In this document: piece by piece, positions 1-11,766 of the stretch
Layout of the letters: every line of letters begins with the position of its first letter
Numbering within the stretch: the first letter of the stretch is position 1
Assembly: GCF_025118155.1 (NCBI RefSeq)
Contig: NW_026251387.1
Span: forward strand, 248,001 to 312,000
Direction of reading: 5' to 3'
From: Cokeromyces recurvatus
Taxonomy: Eukaryota; Mucoromycota; Mucoromycetes; Mucorales; Mucoraceae
DNA length: 64,000 bases
The notes under the pieces: model-generated
What the model saw: only the letters and a program-made list of their open reading frames with translations
What the model was told of the DNA's origin: nothing
The model's database searches: none
Made by a program: the position numbers and the translations under genes

Positions 1-1338
1 CTACCAAAAAAGTAATAGGTAAAGATGAATAGAGTTCGTGGAATCCGAATTCACGCTTGGGCCTGGTGTCATTATTCTAGAACGGTATCCATTTTTTTTT
101 AATTATAACTTTACTTTTTATACTAATAGTTGATTATTAGGAAGAATGCAAATACATGTTTATAAAGCTTAATGATCACGAGGGCTTTTTCCCAAAACTG
201 TTAACATTTTAAATACCAGTCCTCTATTTTGTTTTAATTCAAAAAGTTTAAGAAGATCTTTTTTTTTTTTTTTTTTTTTTTTAATAACGCGCCAATAAAG
301 GGATAATTGATAGTATTTCATTCACTACTTTTGTCTGTCAAAGACAGTTTTCTTTTCTTTCTTTCTTTTTTTGTTATTATCAGTAGCACTGGCACTGTCA
401 TTCTTATGTATATGATTGAATTAAAAAATACATAATATAGCATTGATAGAATGTAGTATTAACCATATGATATCTTATTTATCATGTTGTATCATTCGAT
501 AAACATAAATTATAAGTGGACAGGTTTATAATTTTTTTTTTTTCACATATGACTTTATATCGTGAATAGTCACAACCATTAAGTTTCAGTCCTCTGTTAT
601 TTTTCTAAAACACTTTACATTTAAACTCAGTACTGTATTTAAAGTTCTAATTTACAGTAGCAGTAACAGAAATAGCAGTGATAGTCATACAAGACGTAAA
701 TACTTTTTTTTTCTTTTTTTTTTCTGCTATTGTTATTCTATTCTTGTTGTACATGTATAAATCAAAAAAAAAAATAAAAAACTAAATTTATATGTATTTT
801 GTTTTTAAAAAAAAATCAATAAGAACAACTAAATAATGTAAATATACACTTCAAATAATAGTAGTAACCCTCTTTCTAAATCCAGACTATATCCTCTAAG
901 AACATCTGTTCTTTTTTTTTTTTAATATTTGATTTTATCTTTTGACCCCCACCCATCTTTTTGTTAATTACAAAAAAGAGTTTCAAATTATTATTACTGG
1001 GTCAATCCGTTTATTGTTTTCTCGCTTTCTTATTGGATGACAAATGATAATTCTCTTCTTTTTTTTAATCTGAGAAACAAAACTGAGTCGATCGGTTTTA
1101 ATGCTAAAAAAGTGATCATCTGTATATTAATTTTTTTTTTTTTTTTTTTAAAAAAGGACTTTGAAATGTAAAAAAAAAAGACAGAATTAATATAAATAAG
1201 AGACAAGTTCCTGAAATAAATAAATGATGTAATAAAAGTTACTTCTTTTCATTTTTTTAAGTACACATCAACAAGATCACCACTATTAAAGGGAAAAAAA
1301 AAACCAAAAACCAAGCAGACCAAGCAAAGCAGATTAAT
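1..1338. other. AT-rich intergenic DNA at window edge
   Basis: No coding region was recognised. The stretch holds several T-tracts of 10-22 bases and a T19A6 tract junction at about 1131-1155. The part next to position 1339 should contain the promoter of the small Ser-rich ORF, but no clear TATA box was picked out. Confidence 0.6.
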
Positions 1339-1731
1339 ATGACTTCACGATTTACAGAACATTTTGAATTTAATGAATCATTGGAAGACGGTTATCCAAC
1401 CGTTCTTTGCTCACCTTTATCAACATCGTCTGAATGTTATTTTTCTTCTTCAACAGAGACATTGGGTTATCAAGTTGCATCATTGTCAGAAGAAGAATAC
1501 AGTAATAACAATCATAATAATAGAAATAGCATCATGTTAGGCTATAATTCATCTAATTCTTCTGTATCTTTATCGTCTAAAAATCCTTCTTTAATGCATA
1601 CACATTCAATTACATCAGCTATTTCAAACGATGAAACTGTCACGTCTACCTCTAAAATTCAAATTAAATCAAAATTGAAACGTTTATTGAATACTATTGG
1701 CAATCAATATGGACGCAAATCATCCAAATAA
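1339..1731 (+). CDS. Small serine-rich hypothetical protein, 130 aa
   Basis: I do not recognise this gene. It is a single open frame of 130 codons. The first ~100 residues are acidic and very rich in Ser, Thr and Asn, with no signal peptide or membrane segment, and look disordered. The last ~25 residues are basic (KSKLKRLLNTIGNQYGRKSSK region) and could form a short amphipathic helix or nuclear/nucleic-acid contact. Its composition differs from the random AT-rich frames nearby, which are Phe/Ile/Lys-rich, and this favours real coding. The ATG follows an A-rich stretch, as is usual for starts here. It could also be the first exon of a longer gene, but the in-frame TAA at 1729 and the absence of a convincing downstream exon make a single-exon gene simpler. 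Confidence 0.5.
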   Translation: MTSRFTEHFEFNESLEDGYPTVLCSPLSTSSECYFSSSTETLGYQVASLSEEEYSNNNHNNRNSIMLGYNSSNSSVSLSSKNPSLMHTHSITSAISNDETVTSTSKIQIKSKLKRLLNTIGNQYGRKSSK

Positions 1732-2058
1732 TTTATTTAATCTTATTGCAATATCCCTTTCATTTATGAATATGTATATTATTATTATTCTTATTTATAT
1801 TCAATTATACCCCACTTTCTATCATCCCTTCATACATACACACACACATATATACACCTTTTCCTGTTTATTGGTGGAAAAAAAAAAGAAATATTGTATA
1901 TAATTTGCTATTAATAAATCACGCTATATGGCTTTTTTTTTTTCAATGATTGTGAAAGGAAATTTACTTCTTTTCTTTCCGGCCCACATCCTAAAAAAAG
2001 GAAAGGGCCCGTATTTTATTCTATTTTTAATGGTGTGCGCATATGGAGGTAGAACTTC

Positions 2059-2089
<31 letters not shown>

Positions 2090-2969
2090 GAATAAAGAAA
2101 AAAAAATAAAATAGAGTCAGCTTTAGATTACTGCATCTGTTGATTATTCATATACAAATTTATAGCATAAATGTTTATTTTTATTTTTCTAAAAATAATG
2201 AGTAATATATTACATAATTATTATTATTTTTTTTTCTAATTTTTTTCCATAATATCAAAGAAGTGAATGAGCCTCATTATTCTAGTCGCGTATCCTCTCC
2301 TTTTGTTGTTATGGACAAACCAAAAAAAAAAAACTCAGTAGTAGGAGCTTATAATTTTTTTTATACATTAAAAGATAGAATGATTTTTTTTTCATATTCA
2401 ACAAATATTGGTGATAGGCTATTATGTTTTCATATCACGCGGCGATAAAGGCAATAAAGAGAAGTTTTGGTTCGTGATGTGCAGCGACGGTAATCATGCT
2501 TAGTAGAATTAAAAAAAGAACAAACAAAAAACGGTTTTAAATAAAGAAAAAGAGAGGCTAACAGTAATTTTTTTTTTTCAGTTTTTTTTTTAAAAAAAAA
2601 AGATGGCACTTTTGTTCTTGTTATATAAAAAATGTTTTACTGAATGCTTTTGAAGTCATAAATGAATCGATTCTTACAATAGAATTCTATTCTATAAAAA
2701 TAAATAAATAAATAAATAAATAATTAAAGAAAATAAAGAGTCCATAATAATATACAAATCGATAATGATCTATTGATCTTCTTTCATAATAAAATGACAC
2801 GTGTAATAAAAGTTTTTATTTCTTTTTTTAACAACAAAAACAGTTAAATATAAACACACAGTGCTCTTCTCTTTTATTATGGTAATAAGAGTATGCTTGT
2901 AAATACATTCTTATTTTACAATGCAACAATATTCCATTACTACTACTATCTAGAACAATATGTTCTTAT

Positions 2970-3016
<47 letters not shown>

Positions 3017-3478
3017 ATATAGATAAAATAAACAAAACTTATTGGTAAAGTATACATTACTATTCTTGTATGGAAGAAGAATGTCTTCTTTTTTTTTTAG
3101 TTGTGCTGTTCTAAAATAATTATGCCTAATAATACAAAGACTCGTTTTTTTTTTTTTTTTTTTTTTGAACTGAGATAGTGAGTAACTTCACGTAGTAACT
3201 TCTTCTTTTAGCCAAGTTGTCCAAGTTACACAATTTTTTTCTTCTTCTTCTTCTTCAATTTATAAACATTATTCATTATTTACAATCAAATATAAGAATC
3301 ATCGGCTAGTTCCAAATACTTCTCTTATGTTTAGAAATTTAAAAAAAAAATGGTAGAATGATGAATTGGTAGAATTTATGTTATAAAAGTTACATATTTT
3401 TATGTATACATATTTGTATATTTTTTTTCCTCTCTCTGGAGTAGTGGCTTTGAATATTAAAGTTTAAATTGTGACGTT
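1732..3478. other. Intergenic, low complexity
   Basis: No supported gene. A 61-codon frame at 2263-2448 is judged spurious because of its composition. The stretch contains a T10A10 palindrome (2582-2601), an (AAAT)n run near 2700-2722, and poly-T at 2974-3014 (41 T) and around 3147-3166. Confidence 0.6.
2974..3014. repeat. Poly(T) tract, 41 nt
   Basis: Uninterrupted T run counted directly. It is one of at least seven homopolymers of 40 or more bases in the window. Confidence 0.9.
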
Positions 3479-3511
3479 GAACACATTGGAAAGTCCCAGA
3501 AAGTGCAAGAA
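3479..3511 (+). promoter_or_regulatory. Heat-shock element upstream of SSE1
   Basis: GAA blocks start at 3479, 3489, 3499 and 3509, exactly 10 bp apart. At least one of the 5-bp-offset positions carries a near-perfect opposite half-site (TCC at 3494-3496, where TTC would be ideal). This is the spacing of a multi-unit nGAAn/nTTCn heat-shock factor site. It lies 122 bp upstream of the SSE1 start codon. Hsf1 control of Hsp110 genes is known in yeast; use of this copy is inferred from position. Confidence 0.6.
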
Positions 3512-3633
3512 GGTTTTCCTTAGGTTTTGATTGGTGGAAAAATTAAGAAAATGTTAACTATATTTTGAGGTTTTAGAAAAATGAATCTAAGAAAAATATT
3601 TTTAATACTATTGTTCTTTACTCACATTCCATC

Positions 3634-6288
3634 ATGTCTGTTGTTGTAAGTATAAATTAGTTTTTTTTTTTTTTTAATTCTCCCATATATGTATATACAT
3701 ATACAGATTTTATTTTTTACTTTACCTGACTTATTTAACGTATTCTATTATTTATAACAGGGTATTGATCTTGGTAATCTTCAGGCTGTAATTGCCGTTG
3801 CTCGTAATCGTGGTATTGATGTTATCTGTAACGAAGTTTCTAACCGTGCCACTCCGTAAGTTTCATATTAAGAGTTAAAATGAATTCGATAAATAAAAAT
3901 AAACAAATAAATAAACGAGATTATTCAACAGAATGTACTAATTAATTATTTTGCTTAATTATTGTAATCTAGTAACATCGTTTCTTTTGGTCCTAAGCAA
4001 AGATACCTTGGTGAAGCCGCTAAGACTCAAGAAATTAGTAACGCCAAGAATACTATTGTCAGTTTAAAGCGTCTTGCTGGTCGTACCTTTAATGATCCTG
4101 AAGTTCAAGAAATTGAAAAGAACTTTATTATGGCCGAACTTGCTGATGCTAACGGTCAAGCTGGTGTTAAGGTAAAGAATATCACTATTCAAATTTTATG
4201 TGTGTATGTGTGTGTGTGTGTGTGTGTACCCACCTAATATAGGAGTTGATAATATTAACATTGAATTTATTAAATTAGGTCAACTATCTTGGTGAAGAAA
4301 CTGTTTTCTCTAACGTTCAACTCATTGCCATGTACCTCAACAAACTTAAGGATATTACCGCTGTTGAAATTAAGGGCCCCGTTTCTGATTGTGTTATCTC
4401 CGTTCCTGGTTGGTTCACTGAAGTTCAACGACGTGCTGTTCTTACTGCTGCCGAAATGGTCGGTTTGAACTGTTTGCGTTTAGTCAATGATTTGACTGCT
4501 GCTGCTCTTGGTTACGGTATCACCAAGACAGATCTCCCTGAAGAAAAGTCTAGAAATGTTGCCTTTGTCGATATCGGTCATTCTTCTTACTCTTGTCAAA
4601 TCGTCTCCTTTATCAAGGGTCAATTGACTGTCCGTGGTGCCGCTTATGATGAACACTTTGGTGGTCGTGATTTCGATAATGTCATTGTTGAAAAGCTTGC
4701 TGAACAATTCAAGGAGAAATATAAGATTGATGTTTACACTAACAAGAAGGCCCTCTTGCGTCTTCGTGTTGCTGCTGAACGTTGCAAGAAGATCCTTTCT
4801 GCTAACCCTCAAGCCCCTGTTAACATTGAATCTATCATGGAAGATCGTGATGTCTCTACCTTGGTTAACCGTGAAGAATTTGAACAATGGGCCTCTCACT
4901 TATTTACTCGTACTGAAGCTACCTTGGCTAAGGCTCTCGAAAATGCTGGTTTGAAGACCGATGAAATTGACTACGTTGAAATGGTAGGTGGTTCTACTCG
5001 TATCCCTGCTATCAAGGCTACTATCTCCAAGTTCTTTGGTAAGGATATCTCTACTACTCTTAATCAAGATGAAGCCGTTGCTCGTGGTGCTGCTCTTCAA
5101 TGTGCCATGTTGTCTCCCGTTTTCAAGGTTCGTGATTTCCGCGTTCACGATATCTGTTCTTACCCTATCAAGCTTACTTGGGATGCCACCCCTGAGGAAG
5201 AAGAGACTGAAATCGTTGCCTTTGATAATAACAACTCTATTCCTTCTACCAAGATCTTGACTTTCTACCGTCGTGAACCTTTCAATTTGCAAGCTGTTTA
5301 TGCTAACCCTGAAGGTTTACCTCGTGGTATTAACCCTTGGATTGGTCAATACACTATCAAGGATGTTGAACCTCTTAACGGTGAACCTGCTCAAATCAAG
5401 GTCAAGGTTAGACTCAATATTCACGGTATCTTCTCTGTTGAATCTGCTTATACCGTCGAAGAAAAGATGGTAGATGAAGAGACCAAGAATAAGGATGGTG
5501 AAAAGGAAATCAAGAAGGTTAAGAAGCTTGTCAAGACCGGTGATCTCCCTATTGTCTCAGGTAATACTTCTCTTCCTAAGGATCTTATCAATCAATATAC
5601 TGAAAAGGAAAGCCAAATGTATGCCAATGACAAGCTCATTGCTGCTACTGAAGCTGCCAAGAACTCTCTTGAAGAATATGGTTATGAGATGCGTGACAAG
5701 ATTCTCGGTGTTTATTCTGAATATATTGATCCCAGTATTAAGGATAAATTTGCTGAAGATCTTAATGCTGTTGTTGACTGGATCTATGATGAAGGTTATG
5801 ATGAAACCAAATCTGTCTATGTTGAAAAACTTGAAGCTCTCAAGAAGATTGGTAACCCTGTTGTTGAACGTTATCGTGAAGCTGAAGAACGTCCTCATGC
5901 TGAACGTGCTCTTCGTGAAACAATGGCACGTTTGACCAAGGAAGCCTTGAGTACAGATGAGAAATATGCTCATATTCCTGCTCATGAGAAACAAGATATT
6001 GTCGAACGTTGTGAACGTGCCGGCAGATGGATGGATGAACAAAATGCTAAGCAAGCAAAGATGGCTAAACATGAAACCCCTGTTTTGTTCAGCCGTGATA
6101 TCAAGAAGGAAGAAGAAGCTATCATTTACTTTGCTAACCCTATCTTGAACAAGCCTAAGCCTGCTCCTAAGGTTGAAGAGCCTGCTTCTACTACTACTAA
6201 TCCTCCCGCTGCTGATGCCGATACCCCTATGGACGACGCTCAGGAAGAAAAGAAGGAAGAAAAGAAGGAAGATATGGACATTGATTAA
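3634..6288 (+). CDS. SSE1: Hsp110/Sse1-type chaperone (Hsp70 nucleotide-exchange factor), 771 aa
   Basis: Four exons: 3634-3645, 3761-3855, 3973-4171 and 4279-6288. The first exon encodes only MSVV. Cytosolic Hsp110 proteins release ADP from Hsp70 and hold unfolded clients. The N-terminal ATPase fold begins [20 protein letters not shown], the divergent phosphate-1 loop of the Sse family rather than the DLGTT form of canonical Hsp70. [21 protein letters not shown] and [11 protein letters not shown] follow as the phosphate-2 and adenosine-binding segments. The beta-sandwich and long helical domain follow, with a Lys/Glu-rich insertion around '[17 protein letters not shown]' and an acidic tail ending EDMDID. 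The length is somewhat longer than yeast Sse1. Codon choice is strongly biased towards C-ending, highly expressed codons, unlike neighbouring genes. A heat-shock element lies 122 bp upstream. It converges on the membrane-protein gene at 6595. Confidence 0.96.
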
Positions 6289-6594
6289 ATTAACCGTTAC
6301 TAGAATTAAAAAAAAAAAAAAAAGGGCCATATTTCAACTTCATCTTTTATATATATATATTTATATATATACGCATACATCTTTATATATATATTTTTTT
6401 TTCTTTTGGTTTATATAAATTTTACAAATATAATGTGTATTTCATACACAATATACTCTTTTTTTTTTTTAAAAAAAAAAAAGGAAAGTAAATGTTTCAA
6501 TTTATGAATTTCCTTTTTGTTATAATAATAAAAATATAATTAGAAATTTTATTCCAAAACAGTAGTAAAAAAAAAAATCAATCAATCAAACAAT
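6289..6594. other. Short convergent intergenic spacer
   Basis: The 3' ends of SSE1 (+) and the membrane-protein gene (-) face each other across 306 bp. It holds A15 just after the SSE1 stop, TA-rich DNA and a T12A12 palindrome at 6459-6482. No gene is seen. Confidence 0.6.
6459..6482. repeat. T12A12 palindrome (representative of a recurrent motif)
   Basis: A T-run turning directly into an A-run, self-complementary. Others lie at about 1131-1155, 2582-2601, 14645-14681, 16186-16204, 18890-18908, 37545-37567, 40386-40403, 42111-42124, 44216-44233, 44953-44980, 45299-45317 and 47269-47289. Nearly all are outside exons; the one at 40386 begins at the first base of the GID4 start codon. Confidence 0.75.
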
Positions 6595-7840
6595 TTATTT
6601 GGTATCTTCATTTGTTGTATCAACAGTAGTAGTTAAAGGCTGTTTCTCTTCATGTTCAACATATGCAGGAGGTTGTTGTTGTTGCTTTTTAATTGTATCC
6701 CACATGACGTCTTCTTGTTCTTCTTCTTCAACAAGAACAGCGTAAGAGTGGAAAGGTTTCAACAAATAACGAATACCTAAAATAAGACTTAAAAGGAGAG
6801 TGATAAATAAAGCACCCATTAAACATTGAGCGATTGTTGAAGCCTCATTATTCCACCAATCCTGTAAGTCTAACTCTTCACAACCAGGACAATCCAAGAT
6901 ACTTAATACTAAACAAATATTCAATTTAATAACCTATCAGTGAGTGTGTTTGTGTGTGTGGGGGGGGTGGAGGGAAAATATATACATATATATATATATA
7001 TATCAAGCAGTTAAATAATTTACCATTATTCTTTGTATTTTCATCATCTTCTTCTGTAAGAGCAGGACCAGGCAACATAAAACCAGTCAAAGGATCAACA
7101 AACCATTTCATGAATGAACCATTATCAAAGATATCAAGAATTTGTTGACCTGCCTCTGTTTGAACTACCTTTAAACCATTGACCTCCGTAATTAACTCCT
7201 TCACATTTATTCTACGGAAAATCATACCATCATCCGTCTTCAATTCATCCAAGACTGTAGCCGTTACTTCGACAGTAACAAGGCCCAAGTCAAAACTATC
7301 AGCTAACAATGCAGCATCTTCATCAGATGAAATGATCAATTTTTCTGGATTCGATACCATTTGAGCCTCAACTTGAATACTTGATACCCCGATATCCACT
7401 GGTTTGCCGTTACACATTAACTATTATTATAATTATAATTAACATATATATATATCATTATGCTTATTCTATATACTTGGTTTTCAACAACGTCAAAGGT
7501 AACTTTGACAGCCATGACTCTTTCAGCCAAAAGAGATCCATCATCATCAATAAGATCATCTATTCTTGTCACTGTAACATAAAGATGTTCATCACCTTTT
7601 GAGTTATAAACAGTTTCAGTCAGATCGACCGAAGTAACTGAAACATCTTGAAGAGGAGCTGCGATTGTTAAAGTTGCAAATGCTTTAATAAACAAAAAAG
7701 AAAAAAAAAAGGATATGTATATGAGTAAATATGATATATGTATTGTTATTATTCGTTTGTTTGCTAAAAAAAAAAAAAAGAACAATGGTCTAACCTAATA
7801 AAACAGATGCTGTAAGTATTTTAGTTAAGCTAAATTTCAT
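6595..7840 (-). CDS. Secretory-pathway type I membrane protein with PPxY tail, 320 aa
   Basis: I do not recognise the family. Four exons on the minus strand: 7840-7795, 7682-7477, 7420-7024 and 6908-6595. The N-terminus MKFSLTKILTASVLLAFATL followed by TIAAP is a clear signal peptide with an Ala-x-Ala-type cleavage site. About 220 acidic, beta-rich residues follow and should be lumenal or extracellular; they contain the Cys-rich piece ILDCPGCEELDL just before one membrane helix (ALFITLLLSLILGIRYLL). The cytosolic tail has an acidic run (VEEEEQEDV), a Gln run and a PPAY motif. PPxY motifs are known ligands of WW domains such as those of Rsp5/Nedd4 ubiquitin ligases; that this one is used for sorting is inference. 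The first intron uses an unusual GTTAGA donor, yet its join gives a perfect signal peptide. A vacuolar, Golgi or plasma-membrane sorting role is possible but unproven. Confidence 0.85.
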
Positions 7841-8511
7841 AAGTAATTTATTTATTTATTTATTTGTTTGTTTAAGAAAAAAAAAAAGGGAAAAGAAAAG
7901 AAAAAGAAATAAGAAAAGAAAATACAAATATTTGAATAATTATTATCATTTAAGGAGCAAATGACCTTTATCCAATTAAAAATCGATTCTAAAATAAAAC
8001 CCCTCCTCCTTCTTCCTCCTCCTCCTCCTTCTCCTCCCTTCTCTTTCATCATCGTCATTTCTGTTTTGTTTATGAATGGGCTGAAACTTGTGATAGAAAA
8101 GTAGGCTAAGCGGTTTGTGTAATAAGTAAATTTGCATATTTTTTTTGTCGTTAACCAATAAAATAAGAGATTTTTTGAATAATAAAATGACAAGTCAGTA
8201 GTAGTTAGTATATCAAAAAAGTATTTTACTAATAAATGATAATATTCAATATATAATATACATATATAAATCATTACTTACTCCCTTTCTCTCTCTCTCT
8301 CTCTCTCTTTCGTTCTTTCACTTTCTCTCTTCCTTTTTTTTTAATAAGAATTTTAATAAATAAAGTCCTTACTATGTAATCATAAAAAGTATGTTCTGTA
8401 ATAGTAAGTTTTTGTTTTTGTTTTGTTTTTTGTTTTTTGTTTTTTGTTTTTTTCGATATTTATAAGGTATCTTAAATTATATAATAAACACGAGGTTTAT
8501 TGTAATTATAT
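7841..8511. other. Intergenic: promoter of the membrane protein and 3' flank of F-box/WD40 gene
   Basis: No supported gene. It contains a purine/pyrimidine-rich GGAGGA-type stretch (8001-8045), a CT microsatellite (8281-8308) and a (TTTTTTG)n-like run at 8405-8452. Short frames here are translations of these simple repeats. Confidence 0.6.
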
Positions 8512-8575
8512 TTAATCTATTGTTATAAGATCATATCCAAAGTCTAAAACCATAATTCTTTTATCTTGACCAGCA

Positions 8576-8619
<44 letters not shown>

Positions 8620-9993
8620 GGCAGGTATAATTTAATATGATTTTGTATCTGCATAGAATGAAAATTATACCTAATAATTTTAGAACGGTTTAATAGACAA
8701 TTAAATATCCAACTTGAATGTCCACTTTGAAAACTTAATTTACATTTATTTTCTTTTGTATCCCATACTCTTAATGTTTTATCGTAACTACCACTAACAA
8801 CTGTATTCTATCATTTTTTTTTTTTTTTTTTTTTTTTTTGGTTAGTTAGTTGGTTGGTTAGTTAGTTACTTATTTAGTTTGCTTGCTTGTTTGTTATGTT
8901 CTTACTCTATTTAGATAAATAGAGTATACCATTTTATTTACCTCAAAACTGTCTATAGTACGTATCAAGTCTGAATGTCCTTCAAGTGTTGATACACATT
9001 GTCCAGAACGAACATCCCAAATCTTTAATTTATTATCTTGGCCACCACTATAAATAAATTGACCATCAAATTTGACACAAGCTAATCCTCTGGTATGTCC
9101 AACAAATGTTCTTAAACAAGCCCCTGTCTCTACATCCCATAATTTTAAGGTAGTATCCCCAGAGGCAGATACAACAAAGCCCTCATGGGATCCAAGGGCA
9201 TTCACAGGTCCAGCGTGTCCTGTTAATCGTCTTAATTCAATCCCTTGTTGTTCCTTATCCCAAATACGTATGGTTGCATCCCTTGAAGAACTAACGATGT
9301 ACTTGTCCTTGATGATAGCGATATCTAAAACGCCACCTAAATGTCCCTCAAGTCTCGTCTGAGGTTCAAAATTAGGTAAGGACCATATTAAACAGGTAGC
9401 ATCAGAGGAACCAGAGACCATAAATGTCATATCACTTGAAACACGTAAACAAAGAACACTCCCCTCATGTTCAGTTTTAGTCAACACCAAACATGACTTC
9501 TCTTCTCCTCCTCCCTTTTTATTTTTCATTTCTCGGGGACGCTCCTGTATCGATAGATCCCATACTTTAATAGATCGATCTCGACTGCCACTGATAATTC
9601 GATTAGAGTCTAGCCAAACTAAACAATAGACACTATCTTCATGACCTATTAAATACCGAGTATGAACTTGACCATGTCTCCATCGAAGACTAAGTTGATG
9701 ATGATTTTTATATAATTGAAAATAAGAGAGTTCCTTTAAGAAGATGGATGATACGAATGACTTATTGACTATAGTAGTATAATCTTGATGGAACAAAAAC
9801 TGCCAAAGAAGGTGATGATCCCGATAACAAAATTGATAAAACTGCTTACACGTTTGTCCTAAATGAAGGATACTATAATAATCCAAGAACATAATTATCT
9901 TGATTGCCAATTCAGTTGGTAAACAGTGTAATGATCGTTTCTCCTTTTTCACTATAACATCTATTTTGTATATTATAAAGAAGGTAAGCAAAG

Positions 9994-10027
<34 letters not shown>

Positions 10028-10565
10028 TTAACTTACTTTGCTTTTGAGGTTTTGAATAATAATCATACATATGATTATCATCTCTTATTTCACCATGAAC
10101 CATCATTTCATGCTGATGAATAGGATAATCATTCTCTTTCATATTAGCTTTATCATTGTTATCAAAGATACTATTTTTGCTCTGTTTTCGAGTGATTGAT
10201 TTATGATGAAAACGGTTTACGAATGAGGTAAACATCAAACGTCTTTGCTTTGGAGGAGAAGCTGAAGATGGATGCTGTGTAGATGACGACGAGAATGAAG
10301 AACGACGTCTGCGATGACTAGAATCATTTCTCTGTTGTATTTGATAACTATTATGGGTAGGATTCAAACATTTTGTAGTAGGAGTACCGTCCTTACGCAT
10401 AAAAATCTCAATACAAGTAGGGGTTGCTACCCTATCTGATGATTTAACAGAAGATGAAGGATTGTCATCGTCACTTGACTTGTGATTATTAATATTAGAA
10501 AATGATAGGTAAGAGAGTAACTTGGTTGCTGTAGGTGTTATCAAAGAAGGAGCCACTAGAGTCAT
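8512..10565 (-). CDS. F-box/WD40-repeat protein (SCF substrate receptor), 582 aa
   Basis: Four exons on the minus strand: 10565-10037, 9960-8942, 8807-8671 and 8575-8512. Residues 1-180 are Ser/Asn-rich and probably disordered, with a basic patch (HRRRRSS). The F-box follows at about 190-235 (LPTELAIKIIMFLDYYSIL...CKQF), which should bind Skp1. From about residue 285 there are seven WD40 repeats with typical GH...WD spacing, for example GHEDSVYC...IKVWDL, GHTRGLACV...LKIWDV and the last ending IMVLDF, forming one seven-bladed propeller that recognises phosphorylated degrons in relatives such as Cdc4, Met30 and beta-TrCP. Which of these it matches best cannot be told here. The last intron ends in an uninterrupted T40 polypyrimidine tract on the coding strand (A40 at 8578-8617). 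It may be transcribed divergently from the UPF0415 gene across 1.2 kb. Confidence 0.93.
8578..8617. repeat. Poly(A) tract, 40 nt, in an intron
   Basis: On the coding (minus) strand this is a T40 run ending directly at the AG acceptor of the last intron of the F-box/WD40 gene, an extreme polypyrimidine tract. Confidence 0.9.
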
Positions 10566-10761
10566 CTTTATATAAAAATCTTATTCTTTCAATCTATTAA
10601 ACAATAATGAAGAAAGAAAGAAAAAAAAAAGTTATTATAGAGGAAGAAAAGAAATTTTATATTCCTTCTATTTTATTTTATTTAAAAGAAAGAAAGAAAA
10701 GATAAAAGGGGGGGAGGGGAGATAACGAGAATGACTTTAACAAACATTCAAGCTTTTTTTT

Positions 10762-10762
<1 letters not shown>

Positions 10763-10795
<33 letters not shown>
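10763..10795. repeat. (TG)n microsatellite
   Basis: About 16 TG units in the divergent region between the F-box/WD40 and UPF0415 genes. Confidence 0.85.
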
Positions 10796-10798
<3 letters not shown>

Positions 10799-10875
10799 AT
10801 TACTTTCACGATTTGTCTAGTAATTGTCAAAAATTTAAACATTCTCCATTTAAATATACGGTCAGAACAAAAATT

Positions 10876-10879
<4 letters not shown>

Positions 10880-10925
<46 letters not shown>
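10880..10925. repeat. Poly(A) tract, 46 nt
   Basis: Uninterrupted run counted directly, in the divergent promoter region. Confidence 0.9.
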
Positions 10926-10926
<1 letters not shown>

Positions 10927-11613
10927 GTTAGCCATACTTTTTGATCTAATAAAGTTAATATGTATACATACACATATATATAAAAAGATCAGTCCAAATA
11001 TGAAAACTAGTACAAGATTTATTTTTTATGTGAATTGTTCGCGATTTCCATAAATTAGTAAAGTGGCGATGACTATTTTAATCATGTAGATTACAATAAC
11101 TATTCCTGGTTATTTAATAATAAGGTTGACTGCTCTTAAGAAGAATAAACAAACGAATATAACAAAAAATTTTAGTTTGAATAAAACAATATACAAAAGA
11201 AGACTGAGATCGGTATTAATACTAGACTATATCAAGGCATAAATGCCTCTTCTTCTTCATACTTAACAAAAGATAGAAATCAAAGAATTATAAGCTATTA
11301 AAATTTAACTTGATCTACTATTAATATTGCCCTTAGCATTTTCTATTTTAACTATGGATAATAATCCTTTTTTTTTTTTAACATTTCATGATATTTTTTT
11401 TTTCCAACACAGTAGAAAATATTATGTTTAGTCGTATTTTCTTTTTCTTTTACACACACGTCGTGGCAATCATTCTTTGTACATTTTGATATAATATTAA
11501 CAAAGTATCTGTGTACTCTGCATCTAAAGCAGGTTTAGTTGTGAGTTTGTCTTGAACCAGTTCAAATTAATAACCCAACTTGTAAGTATCCAAATATAAA
11601 ATCATTACTTAAT

Positions 11614-11644
<31 letters not shown>

Positions 11645-11766
11645 CGTAACTTAAAGGGCAGTTTTGTATCCTCAGCAATAGAATTAAATGAAAATTTTGT
11701 TTTCCAACTTTCTATTTTATTTTATTTTATTTTTGAGGAACACGTAAAAAAAAAAGAAAACCTATT

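Larger units (their letters stand above)
10566..11766. other. Divergent intergenic region with GT repeat and poly(A)46
   Basis: It lies between the start codons of the F-box/WD40 gene (-) and the UPF0415 gene (+). It contains a (TG)n microsatellite at about 10763-10795, A46 at 10880-10925 and a T-tract of about 25 at 11620-11644, roughly 120 bp before the UPF0415 start. Frames here are repeat translations; no gene is supported. Confidence 0.6.

Noticed and set aside
2263..2448. 61-codon open frame on the plus strand
   Set aside because: Composition follows A/T runs, no recognisable motif, and no splice partners were found.
4480..6330. Several open frames antisense to, or overlapping, SSE1
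   Set aside because: They are shadows of a strongly codon-biased gene; none has independent features.
8821..8880. GGTTAGTTAGTTGGTTGGTTAG run as interstitial telomere repeat
   Set aside because: Units are GTTA/GGTT-like and irregular, not TTAGGG; it lies in an intron of the F-box/WD40 gene next to a T-tract.
10678..11053. Frames rich in Phe or Lys with Val-Cys/Thr-His repeats
   Set aside because: Translations of poly(A/T) and (GT)n tracts.
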